From: Halomicroarcula saliterrae
Lineage (GTDB): Archaea > Halobacteriota > Halobacteria > Halobacteriales > Haloarculaceae
Direction: 5' to 3'
DNA length: 64,000 nt
Assembly: GCF_031624395.1 (NCBI RefSeq)
Contig: NZ_JAMQON010000005.1
Span: 186,001 to 250,000, forward strand
Position numbers and translations under genes: made by a program
Notes under the pieces: generated by a model
Database searches by the model: none
What the model was told of the DNA's origin: nothing
The model's input: the letters and a program-made list of their open reading frames with translations, nothing else
Part shown: one piece after another, positions 16,856 through 25,666 of the stretch
How the letters are laid out: each line of letters starts with the position of its first letter
How positions within the stretch are numbered: the first letter of the stretch is position 1

Positions 16856-18421
16856 ATGAACACACGAGAGGTCCCACTGGATTCGCAGCCGCCGGATGCA
16901 ATCCCACCTGGCGAGGATAGCTGCGTCGTCTGGCACTGCAGACAGTTGCGAACACGGGATCAGCCGGCTCTCGACTATGCCACGACGCAGTATTCGACGC
17001 TCCTCCCAGTGTTCGTGTTCGACCCGTCCTTTTACGGCCCGGACGGGCTAGCGTGCGATGCCCGGATTCAGTTTCTCCACGAGTCACTGGCGGATCTGGA
17101 CGAGCAGTATCGCGACCGCGGCGCCGCGTTGACGCTGTGTCATGGCGATCCGGTCCGGATTCTCACGGCGTTCGCTGACGCTGGGTGGGACATCGTCACT
17201 ACAGCGGATCCGACCGGTCGGTACGGGCTCCGAAGAGACAACGCAACCGCCGACGCCTGCGACGTGACGTTCATCGACGCCGATGGGCTCGTCCGAGGTG
17301 AGGCCGACTCGCGCGACGGGTGGGGCGAGCAGGCCGAGGCATGGCTCACTGCAACACAGCGTTCCTGGTGTGCAGACGACGTCACTATCGAACAGGTCGA
17401 CACAGCGGTCACGACCGAACGAATCGAAGCTGCTTACGACGTGTCGCCGGACAAACAGCGCCTCCCAACTGGGGGAACGGCTGCGGCACGGAAGCGGGTC
17501 ATAGACTTTCTCGAACAGATCGAGGCCTACCCCGAGAATATCTCCGCCCCAGCCGACGCACGGACGGGGACGAGTCAGCTCTCACCGTATCTCCGGTTTG
17601 GCTGTCTCTCGGTCCGCGAGGTGTATCAGGCAGTGACCGACCATGATGGGACTGATCGGGCGACGGAGATGTTCGTCTCCAGACTCTGGTGGAATCGTCA
17701 CTACAGTCAGAAACTGGTCGACTGGGCAGGCTGGATGGATACAGCAGCGAATCCAGTGATGGAGGGGTTCCATGCCGACACACATGACCCCGACCGCGTT
17801 GCGGCGTGGAAACAGGGCCAGACCGGCTATCCGATGGTCGATGCATCGATGCGGTGTCTGAAGGAGACTGGATGGCTGAACTTCCGTATGCGAGCGATGT
17901 GTGCGTCGTTTCTGTGTGACCTGCTCCAGCAACCCTGGAAGATCGGGGCGGACTGGTTCTACTATCATCTGATAGATGCTGATCCCGCGATCAACTACAC
18001 ACAGTTCCAGATCCAGGCCGGGATGGACGGGACGAACATGCTGCGAATCTACAACCCCCGGAAGCAGGTGCGAGACAACGATTCCGAGGGTGAATTCATC
18101 TATCGGTGGGTCCCGGAGCTACAGCCGCTCCCGGTCGAGCATCTGGATCAGCCCGAAAAAACGCCACTCCACGTCCAGGACGAGTGTGGCGTCCATATCG
18201 GTGAGACGTATCCGTACCCGGCTGTGGAATACGAGGCCGCTCGTGAAGCCATCCACGCGAAATTCGACGCTGTCCACGACAAAGCCAAGCGGGCCTTGCA
18301 GAACGACGACGTCGCTCGTCGCATCTCGATGTCCCAGCGCGGTCGCGTCGAGGACGACCCAAAACAATCACAGGACGACGCCGACTCAGGGGGCACACAG
18401 TCGTCGCTCTCGTCGTTTTGA
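16856..18421 (+). CDS. phr: Cryptochrome/deoxyribodipyrimidine photolyase family protein
   Basis: The 521-residue protein has an N-terminal photolyase alpha/beta antenna domain (CVVWHCRQLRTRDQPAL, then VFVFDPSFYG). The C-terminal helical FAD-binding domain carries TSQLSPYLRFGCLSVREVY, LWWNRHYSQKLVDW, GQTGYPMVDASMRCLKETGW, LNFRMRAMCASFL and DADPAINYTQFQIQAGM. These are hallmark FAD-pocket motifs of class I photolyases and cryptochromes. It probably repairs UV-induced pyrimidine dimers with light, as expected for a sun-exposed halophile. The acidic C-terminal tail (about 20 residues, DDPKQSQDDADSGG) is extra. ATG 16856 is the only suitable start. Confidence 0.93.
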   Translation: MNTREVPLDSQPPDAIPPGEDSCVVWHCRQLRTRDQPALDYATTQYSTLLPVFVFDPSFYGPDGLACDARIQFLHESLADLDEQYRDRGAALTLCHGDPVRILTAFADAGWDIVTTADPTGRYGLRRDNATADACDVTFIDADGLVRGEADSRDGWGEQAEAWLTATQRSWCADDVTIEQVDTAVTTERIEAAYDVSPDKQRLPTGGTAAARKRVIDFLEQIEAYPENISAPADARTGTSQLSPYLRFGCLSVREVYQAVTDHDGTDRATEMFVSRLWWNRHYSQKLVDWAGWMDTAANPVMEGFHADTHDPDRVAAWKQGQTGYPMVDASMRCLKETGWLNFRMRAMCASFLCDLLQQPWKIGADWFYYHLIDADPAINYTQFQIQAGMDGTNMLRIYNPRKQVRDNDSEGEFIYRWVPELQPLPVEHLDQPEKTPLHVQDECGVHIGETYPYPAVEYEAAREAIHAKFDAVHDKAKRALQNDDVARRISMSQRGRVEDDPKQSQDDADSGGTQSSLSSF

Positions 18422-18855
18422 GAGGGATGCGACTCGGCACCGCGCGAAGCGACACCGTCTGTGAAAGCCGTTCTCGTCACGAAGGGCCCGCTACCAGCGC
18501 AGGGCTAGTCCGACCCGGAATACCGGAAGCGGGCTTCCGGACGACATACCGAGCCGCCTCAATCTCGTCACGGCCGTGACCGCGGTACGCTTGGAAGAGA
18601 GTTAGTGACGATTCGCTCGCGTTTGTGACATCGTCGTCTCGCCCGCCTAACGGCCGTGGGCTCTGACCATACCGACACCGTGGTCGTGTCGGCCCCGAAC
18701 ACCGGACCTGCTGTGCTCGCGATACCGACTGCTGTCCCGACCGGGTGCCGATAAGCGTTCGCTACCCATGATAGATAAATGAAAACCGAATAAATTTAAA
18801 TACTTTGTCTCATTCCATGAATATAACGGCAGAAAATACTGTGGGGGAAACTCGG
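18422..18855. other. Intergenic region with promoter of the giant surface protein
   Basis: No gene is seen in the first 350 nt. At 18786-18803 an AT-rich run (CCGAATAAATTTAAATAC) is the likely TATA region for the giant downstream gene. It favours transcription starting near 18817-18825. Confidence 0.45.
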
Positions 18856-21800
18856 ATGACAGAGACTCAGCGACAGAAGCTACAGGCGATATTCGGGGCA
18901 TTATTACTGATCACTGTGGGGCCAGTGTCAGGACTGAGTGTCGGTGGCGGGGCGCTACTCGGTCAAGCGGGAAACGCTGGCAATCAGTCCATCGGGGCTG
19001 GGAACCAACCCACCGCGGACGGCGCCGGAAATGAGCCCGCGGGCGGCGGGGTATCCCAGATCACGTGGAACGATTCTACAGCGCCCAACACCAGCCAGAT
19101 CGGCGCGTTGGGCCCGCGGTCTGATACGGACCGACCGTATGCCGTCGTCGGGAACCAACCGACTGACCCGGATAACGAGGGGCTGTACGAAGACATCAAC
19201 GGTGACGGCGAGGTCAATATCGTCGACGTCGATGCGCTAAACCGGCATCTTTCGTCAACAGCGGTCGGCGCAAACTGGAGTGCCTACGATTTCACCGACG
19301 ACAATCGCACTGATGTCGGTGACGTTCAGTGGTTACTCAATGCGACCCGGTCGACCAGTGTCGACGATTCGGACGGAGACGGGTTACCAGATCCGTACGA
19401 GCGCAATGTAACGAGTACTGACCCGCACAACGCCGACACTGATGGTGATAGTGTTATCGATGGGGTGGAAGACTGGGATAACGACACACTCACCGCCTAC
19501 AGGGAATACCGACTCGGCACGGATCCACGGGCGGAGGATACTGACGGCGACGGGCTCTCAGATACTCTCGAAGTCGTAACACCTGAACTCGATCCCACCG
19601 ACGCCGACGTGAACGACAACGGCGTTCCGGACGGGCGCGATGACTTCGACGGCGACGGGCTCTCGGTCACCAACGAGACGGCCGCGGGGACCATCATCGG
19701 TGACAACGACACTGACGGAGATGGACTCGAAGAGGGGCCGGAAATCCACGAGTACGGAACGAACGCGACCCTCGTCGATACGGACGCTGACGGACTTGAT
19801 GATGGCGACGAGATAGCGCTGGGGACGGACCCACTCGTCCCGGACACTGACGGTGACGGGGTACGCGACGCAAACGAGACGTACAATACGACGGCTTCCA
19901 ACGAGACCATCGGCGCGACTGTTACGATAACCGGCCAGGGGAACGTCGCCGCTGACACTGACGTACGGCCCGCAGCACACAGCCGGTACGGAGGCGAGTA
20001 CGCGCCTAACAGCTCCGTCTCGTCGTTCGTGGAATTCGACACCGAGCGGAACTTCTCTTCGGCGAACATCTCGCTGGGCTACGACGACAGCACGCTCGGA
20101 AACGAGAGTGACGCAGCGATATACCGGTTCAACGAGAGCCTGGGTACCTACGAGCGCGTCGGCGGAACGATAGACGCGGCCAACGACACGGTAACTGCCG
20201 AGACGGCGCACTTCTCGACGTACGTCGTCTTCAACGAGTCGAGCTGGCAGCGCTATCTCGAATCCCGCTCGGCGCTCGAAGGCAACGTCACCGACGTTGG
20301 CCCGCTTCCGCCGGCACCGGCTGACTCGGTCACGATTCAGAACATCGACGCGAGCGACTATCCCAACATCACAGTGTACAGCCACGTCGACACGCCCACG
20401 GGCGTCAATGGCACGCTGAACAGCTCGCAGTTTCGTGTCTTCGAGAACGGCAACGAGTTCCCGGTCGAATCCACCAGCTTCACCGAGGGGACGCGACTCG
20501 ACATCGTGTTCGTGTTCGACGACACCGGGAGCATGGGCGGTGAAATCGACGATATGAAACGCGGTGTCTCGGACCTGACCGGGTCTATCGAAGACGCCGG
20601 TATCGACGCCAGATACGGGCTCGTCTCGTTCAAAGACGGGACCCATGTCGACCAGGAACTGACAGACGATACGGGCGCGTTTCAGGAAAGCGTCAACGGC
20701 CTCTACGCATCCGGTGGCGGTGACGGCCCCGAAGATAGCCTCGACGCCATTTATCGAGGGGCAGAGATGGATTTCCGCAACGACACCCAGCGTGTCGTCG
20801 TCCACATCACCGACTACTCCGCTCACGCATCCGACCGGACTACCCACTCGTACACCGACGTGAGCGAGCGTATCCGAACCACCGGCAGCGAGTTCTACAC
20901 GGTGTCTCCGGAGTCCACCGACTTCGATACGATAGCCAACGAGACCGGCGGGATCTGGATGGATATCTCCGACTCCGACTTCGGGGTCGTACTCGATGAC
21001 ATCCAGTCGTCGCTGACGAGCCGCTACGCAGTGCGGTACGAAGCGGCCAGACCGCTGGACGGGACCGGCCGACGCGTCGACCTCTACGCCGATGACCCTG
21101 CGGTGGGCGTCGGTAACGATACGGACGCCTACATCGCTCCGAACAGGACGACGAAAGACTGTACCGGTCCGGACAGCGATGGCGACGGCATCTCGGACTA
21201 CTGTGAGCGGACGGGTATACCGCTCGCCAACGGGCCGATCGTCACGACGAATCCCGACGACCCGGACACCGACGGTGACGGCACGCTCGACGGGCGCGAA
21301 ATCGACCTCTCGGAAAAGGTGACCAACGCCCGCGGCCAGTTTGCCGGATACGCGTGGACGAGTGACCCGACCGTTTCAGACACGGACGGCGACGGCCTCA
21401 ACGACACCGAAGAACTGGTCGGCTGGGAAGTTCAGGCAACGCTCTCGTCGGATCAGTCCCGGGATTTCGTCGAGGGGCTGTACAGTGACGGGAGCAACGG
21501 CGCGAGCCACCTCCGGAACTGGACGGTCGATTCGGACCCGCGCCAGTCCGACACTAACTTCGATGGCCTGAACGACAGTCAGGAACGTCGATACCGTATC
21601 GATCCGCGGTCGGCCAACACCGACGGGGACACGCTGAGCGACAGCGCTGAAATCGAGCAGAATCTCGACCCGACGATACACGACCACCGGCCACCGGAAG
21701 TGACGGTCTACGTCACAAGCATCGACAAGCCGAACGCGTGGCTGGACAACCGGGCGACCTACACGCTGACCTACGGTGTCGACGACCCGTACGGCGTCTC

Positions 21801-23925
21801 GCGGATCGCCGTGGTTCACAACGACGAGGTCAGAGATACACCCAGTATCAAGGACGCCGGGAGCTATCTCTCCGAGTTCCAGACCGGCTACGCCGAATCG
21901 CTTCAGGACGACCTCTCGGGCGCGAGGACGAACATCCAGGTCCGTGACACCAACGGCAACGAGGACACCGAACTGGGCTTTTCCCGGAGCACGATTCTCG
22001 TCGAAGGCGCCAAGGCGTCCGATTCCGTCAGTATCGACTCGGCCCGAGCCGCACGAAGCCTCGGATTCTACTCCGGCATAACGTCTGCCGTGGGTAGTTC
22101 TATCGAGGCCGCGCGGTCGTTCGTCGACGACCCGCTGGGGTTCGTCGATTCGATGACCCAGATCATCGGGATGATCGACGAGCTGGGGCCGGAACTCATC
22201 CGGGCGATGGCCGACAGCTACGAGCAGCGCCAGCGCACGGCCAATCCCTACAGCGAGGGCTCCAGCTCGACTCGGTATCACCAGTTCCGCACGAACTACT
22301 ACGGCGGTCTGCTGTGGGGTGAAGTCGCGAAAGCCACGGCCGGCGGACAGGCAGCCAACGCCGTGAAACAGACCCGGTCGGCGAGTCGGGTGGCGGACAA
22401 GCTGGACGGGACCAACGTGATGCGCACGGCCCGGACCTACGCGAGAGCCAAGGACCGGGTCGGTCGCTGGGAGGCTCGCCAGAAGGCCCGCGGCGCGGCG
22501 CGACTCGCCGACGCGACCGAGACGCCCCGAGCCGTCGCCCGTCGGACGTTGCGGCCGGCCAAGACCGCTACCGACGTGGTCCGTACCCGGTACCACATCC
22601 GGCGCGCCGACGTCGACATGGACTCCCTCGACGACACCCAGCAACGCCGGCTGGGCGAGATGCTCGCGGAGAACGACCCCGCGTCGGCCCGAGCCATCCG
22701 CAGGATGGATCAAGACGCCGTCGACGACCTCACACGGCTGGACGTCGACGCGAGCACCCGGAGCGACCTCGCGCCGAAATACCGGCAGCTGGACGACAGC
22801 GAGCGCCAGCGAGTGGCGAACCTGATCGACAGAGAGGGCGAGGACGGCAGCAAACTGGCCCGCGACATGGACGGCGAGACGCTCTCCGACTTCGTCTCGT
22901 GTAGCCCTTCGAGTGTGGGCAGCGGGGCAGCCGCTGCGGGCTCCTACGGGGGGGTCGCCGGCGCGTCACCTGCTGGCGATAGCTGTGACCCCGAGTTCCT
23001 CGACAGAGTCGCGGAAGTGAACGCCGATGTGGACGACTTCAACGCCGACGCGTTCGCACGGCGGTACGAGAACGACATCGACGACAAGGCGGCGTTCCGG
23101 GCCGCGACGAAGGACTTGGACACCGCCGACCGGCAGGAGCTGCTCCGGATCACCACCGAGGTCGACCGTGAGTACGTCTCGAACATCGGCAACGGCGTCG
23201 CCGATATGCGGTCGTCGGACGCCGGTAACCTCGACGACTTCTTCGCGTTCGACGCCGGGAAGGCGACGCAGGTTCGAGCGACGGTGTTACGAGCCGTCGG
23301 CGATGGCGATTTCGACGCCGTCACCCCGGAGCGTGCGTACCAGTTCTCGAACGACGTGCGGGAGCTCTCGTCGAACCCGGATGTCGAAGGCGCCAGCAAA
23401 GTCATCAACGAGGACCTCACGTCGAGCAATGGGTTCGTCAACGCCAACGACAACAACGTAAAGGGAGCGATGTACGAACTGCGCGTTGCGAACGGAAAAC
23501 TCAGCGATCGACTGGACGGAGATGCAACTCTCAAGCTTAGCTTCGAACCCGACGTCGACTTCGATTCACTCAGTAGCGACGAAGTGTCGGATATCGCCGA
23601 TGAGCTTGAGGTCCCGGAAAGCCAGGTACGGGACGAACTCGAGTACGGGTCACCGGACGACCCGAACCCCGAATTCGACGGATTCGCCATCGAGGCCGAT
23701 GGGAAAGCCATGTACTACGAGGCGAAGTCAGGAGACGTTTCGACTCGTGATATCAAGGGCAAACTGTCCCGCCTACGGGCGTACCAGATGACTGATTCCG
23801 ATGTGAGTTCGTCCCAGATTCGGCTGAACAGTCTCGAGCCCAAATCGAGCGACAAGGTGACGAACAAGGCTTGGGAGTTCCTGAATGATAAAGAGTTTGG
23901 CAACGCAGAACAGTTCGACTGGTGA
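18856..23925 (+). CDS. Giant secreted vWA/TSP3 protein with C-terminal PD-(D/E)xK nuclease-like domain (putative polymorphic toxin)
   Basis: This is a 1,689-residue protein (from MTETQRQK). Domains in order: signal-like segment (3-30, IFGALLLITVGPVSG); dockerin-like EF repeats (about 113-166, DINGDGEVNIVDV); TSP3-type Asp-rich repeats (about 171-342); vWA domain (about 548-728) with MIDAS DDTGS (555-559); a second TSP3 block (773-942); an Ig-like segment (945-1045); a long helical region (1055-1345); a Gly/Ser/Ala linker with two nearby Cys; and a terminal domain with E1541 (GAMYELRVA), D1608 (PEFDGF) and E1622-A-K1624 (YYEAKSG), the E...D...ExK order of PD-(D/E)xK nucleases. About 32 N-glycosylation sequons lie in the first 910 residues and none after. 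It is followed at 10 nt by two candidate immunity genes. An upstream ATG at 18817 would add 13 residues. The toxin role is inferred. Confidence 0.85.
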   Translation: MTETQRQKLQAIFGALLLITVGPVSGLSVGGGALLGQAGNAGNQSIGAGNQPTADGAGNEPAGGGVSQITWNDSTAPNTSQIGALGPRSDTDRPYAVVGNQPTDPDNEGLYEDINGDGEVNIVDVDALNRHLSSTAVGANWSAYDFTDDNRTDVGDVQWLLNATRSTSVDDSDGDGLPDPYERNVTSTDPHNADTDGDSVIDGVEDWDNDTLTAYREYRLGTDPRAEDTDGDGLSDTLEVVTPELDPTDADVNDNGVPDGRDDFDGDGLSVTNETAAGTIIGDNDTDGDGLEEGPEIHEYGTNATLVDTDADGLDDGDEIALGTDPLVPDTDGDGVRDANETYNTTASNETIGATVTITGQGNVAADTDVRPAAHSRYGGEYAPNSSVSSFVEFDTERNFSSANISLGYDDSTLGNESDAAIYRFNESLGTYERVGGTIDAANDTVTAETAHFSTYVVFNESSWQRYLESRSALEGNVTDVGPLPPAPADSVTIQNIDASDYPNITVYSHVDTPTGVNGTLNSSQFRVFENGNEFPVESTSFTEGTRLDIVFVFDDTGSMGGEIDDMKRGVSDLTGSIEDAGIDARYGLVSFKDGTHVDQELTDDTGAFQESVNGLYASGGGDGPEDSLDAIYRGAEMDFRNDTQRVVVHITDYSAHASDRTTHSYTDVSERIRTTGSEFYTVSPESTDFDTIANETGGIWMDISDSDFGVVLDDIQSSLTSRYAVRYEAARPLDGTGRRVDLYADDPAVGVGNDTDAYIAPNRTTKDCTGPDSDGDGISDYCERTGIPLANGPIVTTNPDDPDTDGDGTLDGREIDLSEKVTNARGQFAGYAWTSDPTVSDTDGDGLNDTEELVGWEVQATLSSDQSRDFVEGLYSDGSNGASHLRNWTVDSDPRQSDTNFDGLNDSQERRYRIDPRSANTDGDTLSDSAEIEQNLDPTIHDHRPPEVTVYVTSIDKPNAWLDNRATYTLTYGVDDPYGVSRIAVVHNDEVRDTPSIKDAGSYLSEFQTGYAESLQDDLSGARTNIQVRDTNGNEDTELGFSRSTILVEGAKASDSVSIDSARAARSLGFYSGITSAVGSSIEAARSFVDDPLGFVDSMTQIIGMIDELGPELIRAMADSYEQRQRTANPYSEGSSSTRYHQFRTNYYGGLLWGEVAKATAGGQAANAVKQTRSASRVADKLDGTNVMRTARTYARAKDRVGRWEARQKARGAARLADATETPRAVARRTLRPAKTATDVVRTRYHIRRADVDMDSLDDTQQRRLGEMLAENDPASARAIRRMDQDAVDDLTRLDVDASTRSDLAPKYRQLDDSERQRVANLIDREGEDGSKLARDMDGETLSDFVSCSPSSVGSGAAAAGSYGGVAGASPAGDSCDPEFLDRVAEVNADVDDFNADAFARRYENDIDDKAAFRAATKDLDTADRQELLRITTEVDREYVSNIGNGVADMRSSDAGNLDDFFAFDAGKATQVRATVLRAVGDGDFDAVTPERAYQFSNDVRELSSNPDVEGASKVINEDLTSSNGFVNANDNNVKGAMYELRVANGKLSDRLDGDATLKLSFEPDVDFDSLSSDEVSDIADELEVPESQVRDELEYGSPDDPNPEFDGFAIEADGKAMYYEAKSGDVSTRDIKGKLSRLRAYQMTDSDVSSSQIRLNSLEPKSSDKVTNKAWEFLNDKEFGNAEQFDW

Positions 23926-23935
23926 CGGAAGATAA

Positions 23936-24577
23936 ATGTCTGACTCCATCGAGATCGTCTTCGTACTCGACCGCCGCCGGACCACGCCTACCGCCGAGCA
24001 ATTACAGACCGCCCTCGCCGGGTCGGCAGCACACGAAGCCTCGGTGTCCAGCCCAGAGACAGTGTACATGACCGACACGACTGACGGTCCCGGAGTCGGA
24101 TGTACGCTGGACGTGTACGATGCAGACGCCGACCGGTTCACGTTGCCGTCGCTTCCCGCGGTGGTGATGGGCGTGACGTTGTCGCAACTACAGAGCGAGG
24201 AGTACTTCCAAGAGAACCTGATGAGTCTCCTCAGTCACGTCCGCTACGTCTACGAGTCACTGGACGACTGTCGGTACGTGTACGGGCTCGATGACGAACA
24301 CTTCAGCAGAATCGACAAGGAGGCCGGACCGGGACGGCCGGTCACCGAAGCGAGCCTTTCTGAAAACCGGCTCGAAACAGTGAGTTGGCTGATGCTGTTC
24401 TCACCGCCGCTGGTCGCCGAGTACGACCGCGAGTGGCTTCTTGACGCTCCCGTCTGGCAAACACGGGAACTAGACGACGGAGCAGTCATGCTCGTCGCCT
24501 CGCCCGACCCGACCGACTGGGAGGAGTTCCGGGCCGCACGGACGGAACTCGGCGAGTACTTCGATCGGTCGGGGTAG
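23936..24577 (+). CDS. Putative immunity protein 1 for the nuclease-tipped surface protein
   Basis: The 213-residue acidic soluble protein starts 10 nt after the toxin-like gene and so is almost certainly co-transcribed. It opens with strand-like MSDSIEIVFVLDRRR, has a middle segment SHVRYVYESLDDCRYVYG and ends with SWLMLFSPP followed by LLDAPVWQTRELDDGAVMLV. The tail is clearly paralogous to the next gene (14 of 20 positions identical over the last-named block). There is no signal peptide and no membrane helix, as expected for a cytosolic toxin-neutralising protein. The SPDP-x-DWEEFRAA ending resembles my memory of the Imm52 family, but this is unverified. Immunity is inferred from position, size and duplication. 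Confidence 0.6.
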   Translation: MSDSIEIVFVLDRRRTTPTAEQLQTALAGSAAHEASVSSPETVYMTDTTDGPGVGCTLDVYDADADRFTLPSLPAVVMGVTLSQLQSEEYFQENLMSLLSHVRYVYESLDDCRYVYGLDDEHFSRIDKEAGPGRPVTEASLSENRLETVSWLMLFSPPLVAEYDREWLLDAPVWQTRELDDGAVMLVASPDPTDWEEFRAARTELGEYFDRSG

Positions 24578-24613
24578 CCCGTCACGGCCTCGATGATTTA
24601 TGATATAATTGCC

Positions 24614-25285
24614 ATGACAGTCTCTGAAGACAGCTATATCAGCGTGTACTACCTCTACCGGGATGGCGATCCAGCGGCCATCGAGACGGCACACCAGAAC
24701 GCGTTCAGTGATTATCCACAGTTGACGTGGGATCCGCCCTTCCTGCGAGGGGAGTTTGGAAACGTCAGCATCGGCTGTGAGGACATCGCTGCCGAGATGA
24801 CCGGGATGGACCATCCCCAGAATTACACGTACGATGGCGGCGAGGAGAAGTGGGACCTGTTCGAGACGCCGCTCTGTGAGTACTTCCTCAAGAGCGATCA
24901 CGACCTCGGAACCGATGCGCTCGTCGACCAGTTCGTCGAGATGGTCGTCACCGGCTACGAATCCACCGACGACCCACCGCTCGCGGCCCACGCGGAGTCA
25001 CCGACGGTGCGCGCTGGCGCACACGCCACTACCAGCCCACCGTTCACCGCCGAGTCGCTCGCCCACGACGCGTACGAGTACCTCAGTTGGATCACCATCT
25101 TTACACCTTCAGTGGTCGAAACCTACGGCCGCGAGACGCTCCTGAGCGCACCAGCGTGGGAGACACGGGAGCTCACTGATGGCGCCGTCCTCGTAGTCGC
25201 GTACGGTGACCCGCATAACCCGGACAGAGACCAGCACGTCGCTGCCGCCCGGCATATCGGTCTCGAATCGTACTACGACGGGTGA
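24614..25285 (+). CDS. Putative immunity protein 2 (paralogue of the previous gene)
   Basis: The 223-residue acidic protein lies 36 nt after its paralogue. It shares the N-terminal strand pattern (MTVSEDSYISVYYLYRD) and the C-terminal block SWITIFTPS followed by LLSAPAWETRELTDGAVLVV. The end, DPHNPDRDQHVAAARHIG, resembles, from memory, Imm52-type immunity proteins. ATG 24614 is preferred because it aligns with the start of the first copy; ATG 24593 would add seven residues. The central part (about 25-145) has diverged strongly from copy 1. That is expected if each copy recognises a different toxin variant. No signal peptide is present. Confidence 0.58.
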   Translation: MTVSEDSYISVYYLYRDGDPAAIETAHQNAFSDYPQLTWDPPFLRGEFGNVSIGCEDIAAEMTGMDHPQNYTYDGGEEKWDLFETPLCEYFLKSDHDLGTDALVDQFVEMVVTGYESTDDPPLAAHAESPTVRAGAHATTSPPFTAESLAHDAYEYLSWITIFTPSVVETYGRETLLSAPAWETRELTDGAVLVVAYGDPHNPDRDQHVAAARHIGLESYYDG

Positions 25286-25480
25286 AGAGATTGGCTGGAA
25301 AAGCTGGAAACTGAGGGGTTGTTGGAATCAAAAAGGTTGGGGCCCGAGGGAAAGTTTGGTGGGACCCATCTCACACACAAACTTCTGGAACAAATCAGAT
25401 CAGACTGTATCGAGTATCTCTGGAAGTTATTTTCACAATGGCTCATCTCCCTAAGCCCGTTGTTGGCACGTTCGGGATAG
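25286..25480 (+). pseudogene. Orphan coding fragment after the immunity genes
   Basis: In the same frame as the second immunity gene, directly after its TGA, 64 codons stay open to TAG 25480. They read as protein-like sequence (WLEKLETEGLLESKRLGPEG, then HKLLEQIRSDCIEYLWKLF) without a start codon. GC content drops sharply compared with the flanking genes. It looks like the 3' end of a lost gene, perhaps a former toxin cassette or another immunity gene. I recognise no family. Confidence 0.4.
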
Positions 25481-25666
25481 TCGAATTGAGAGAAGGAATT
25501 GAAATCGAACCCAACTATCGATGAGAAGTAGTCCATATCGATCGACCAATTCAACTAGATGGCGCTTTCTCTGTTTTTTGTCTATTCCTTCCGAGTGGGA
25601 ATACAACCAATAGCCGAAATTTTTGTGTTGCTAGTTCTCTTGGTGGTAGCCATGCCGGACGGGGTG

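Noticed and set aside
19366-19890. Short direct repeats (GAC-ACT-GAC-GG-type) looking like a repeat array
   Set aside because: They are codons of the Asp-rich TSP3-type calcium repeats, in frame and irregular in spacing; not CRISPR or tandem DNA repeats.
21376-22713. 445-codon reverse ORF inside the giant surface protein gene
   Set aside because: The forward frame has vWA and TSP3 domains across this stretch; the reverse frame is an open shadow of GC-rich codons.
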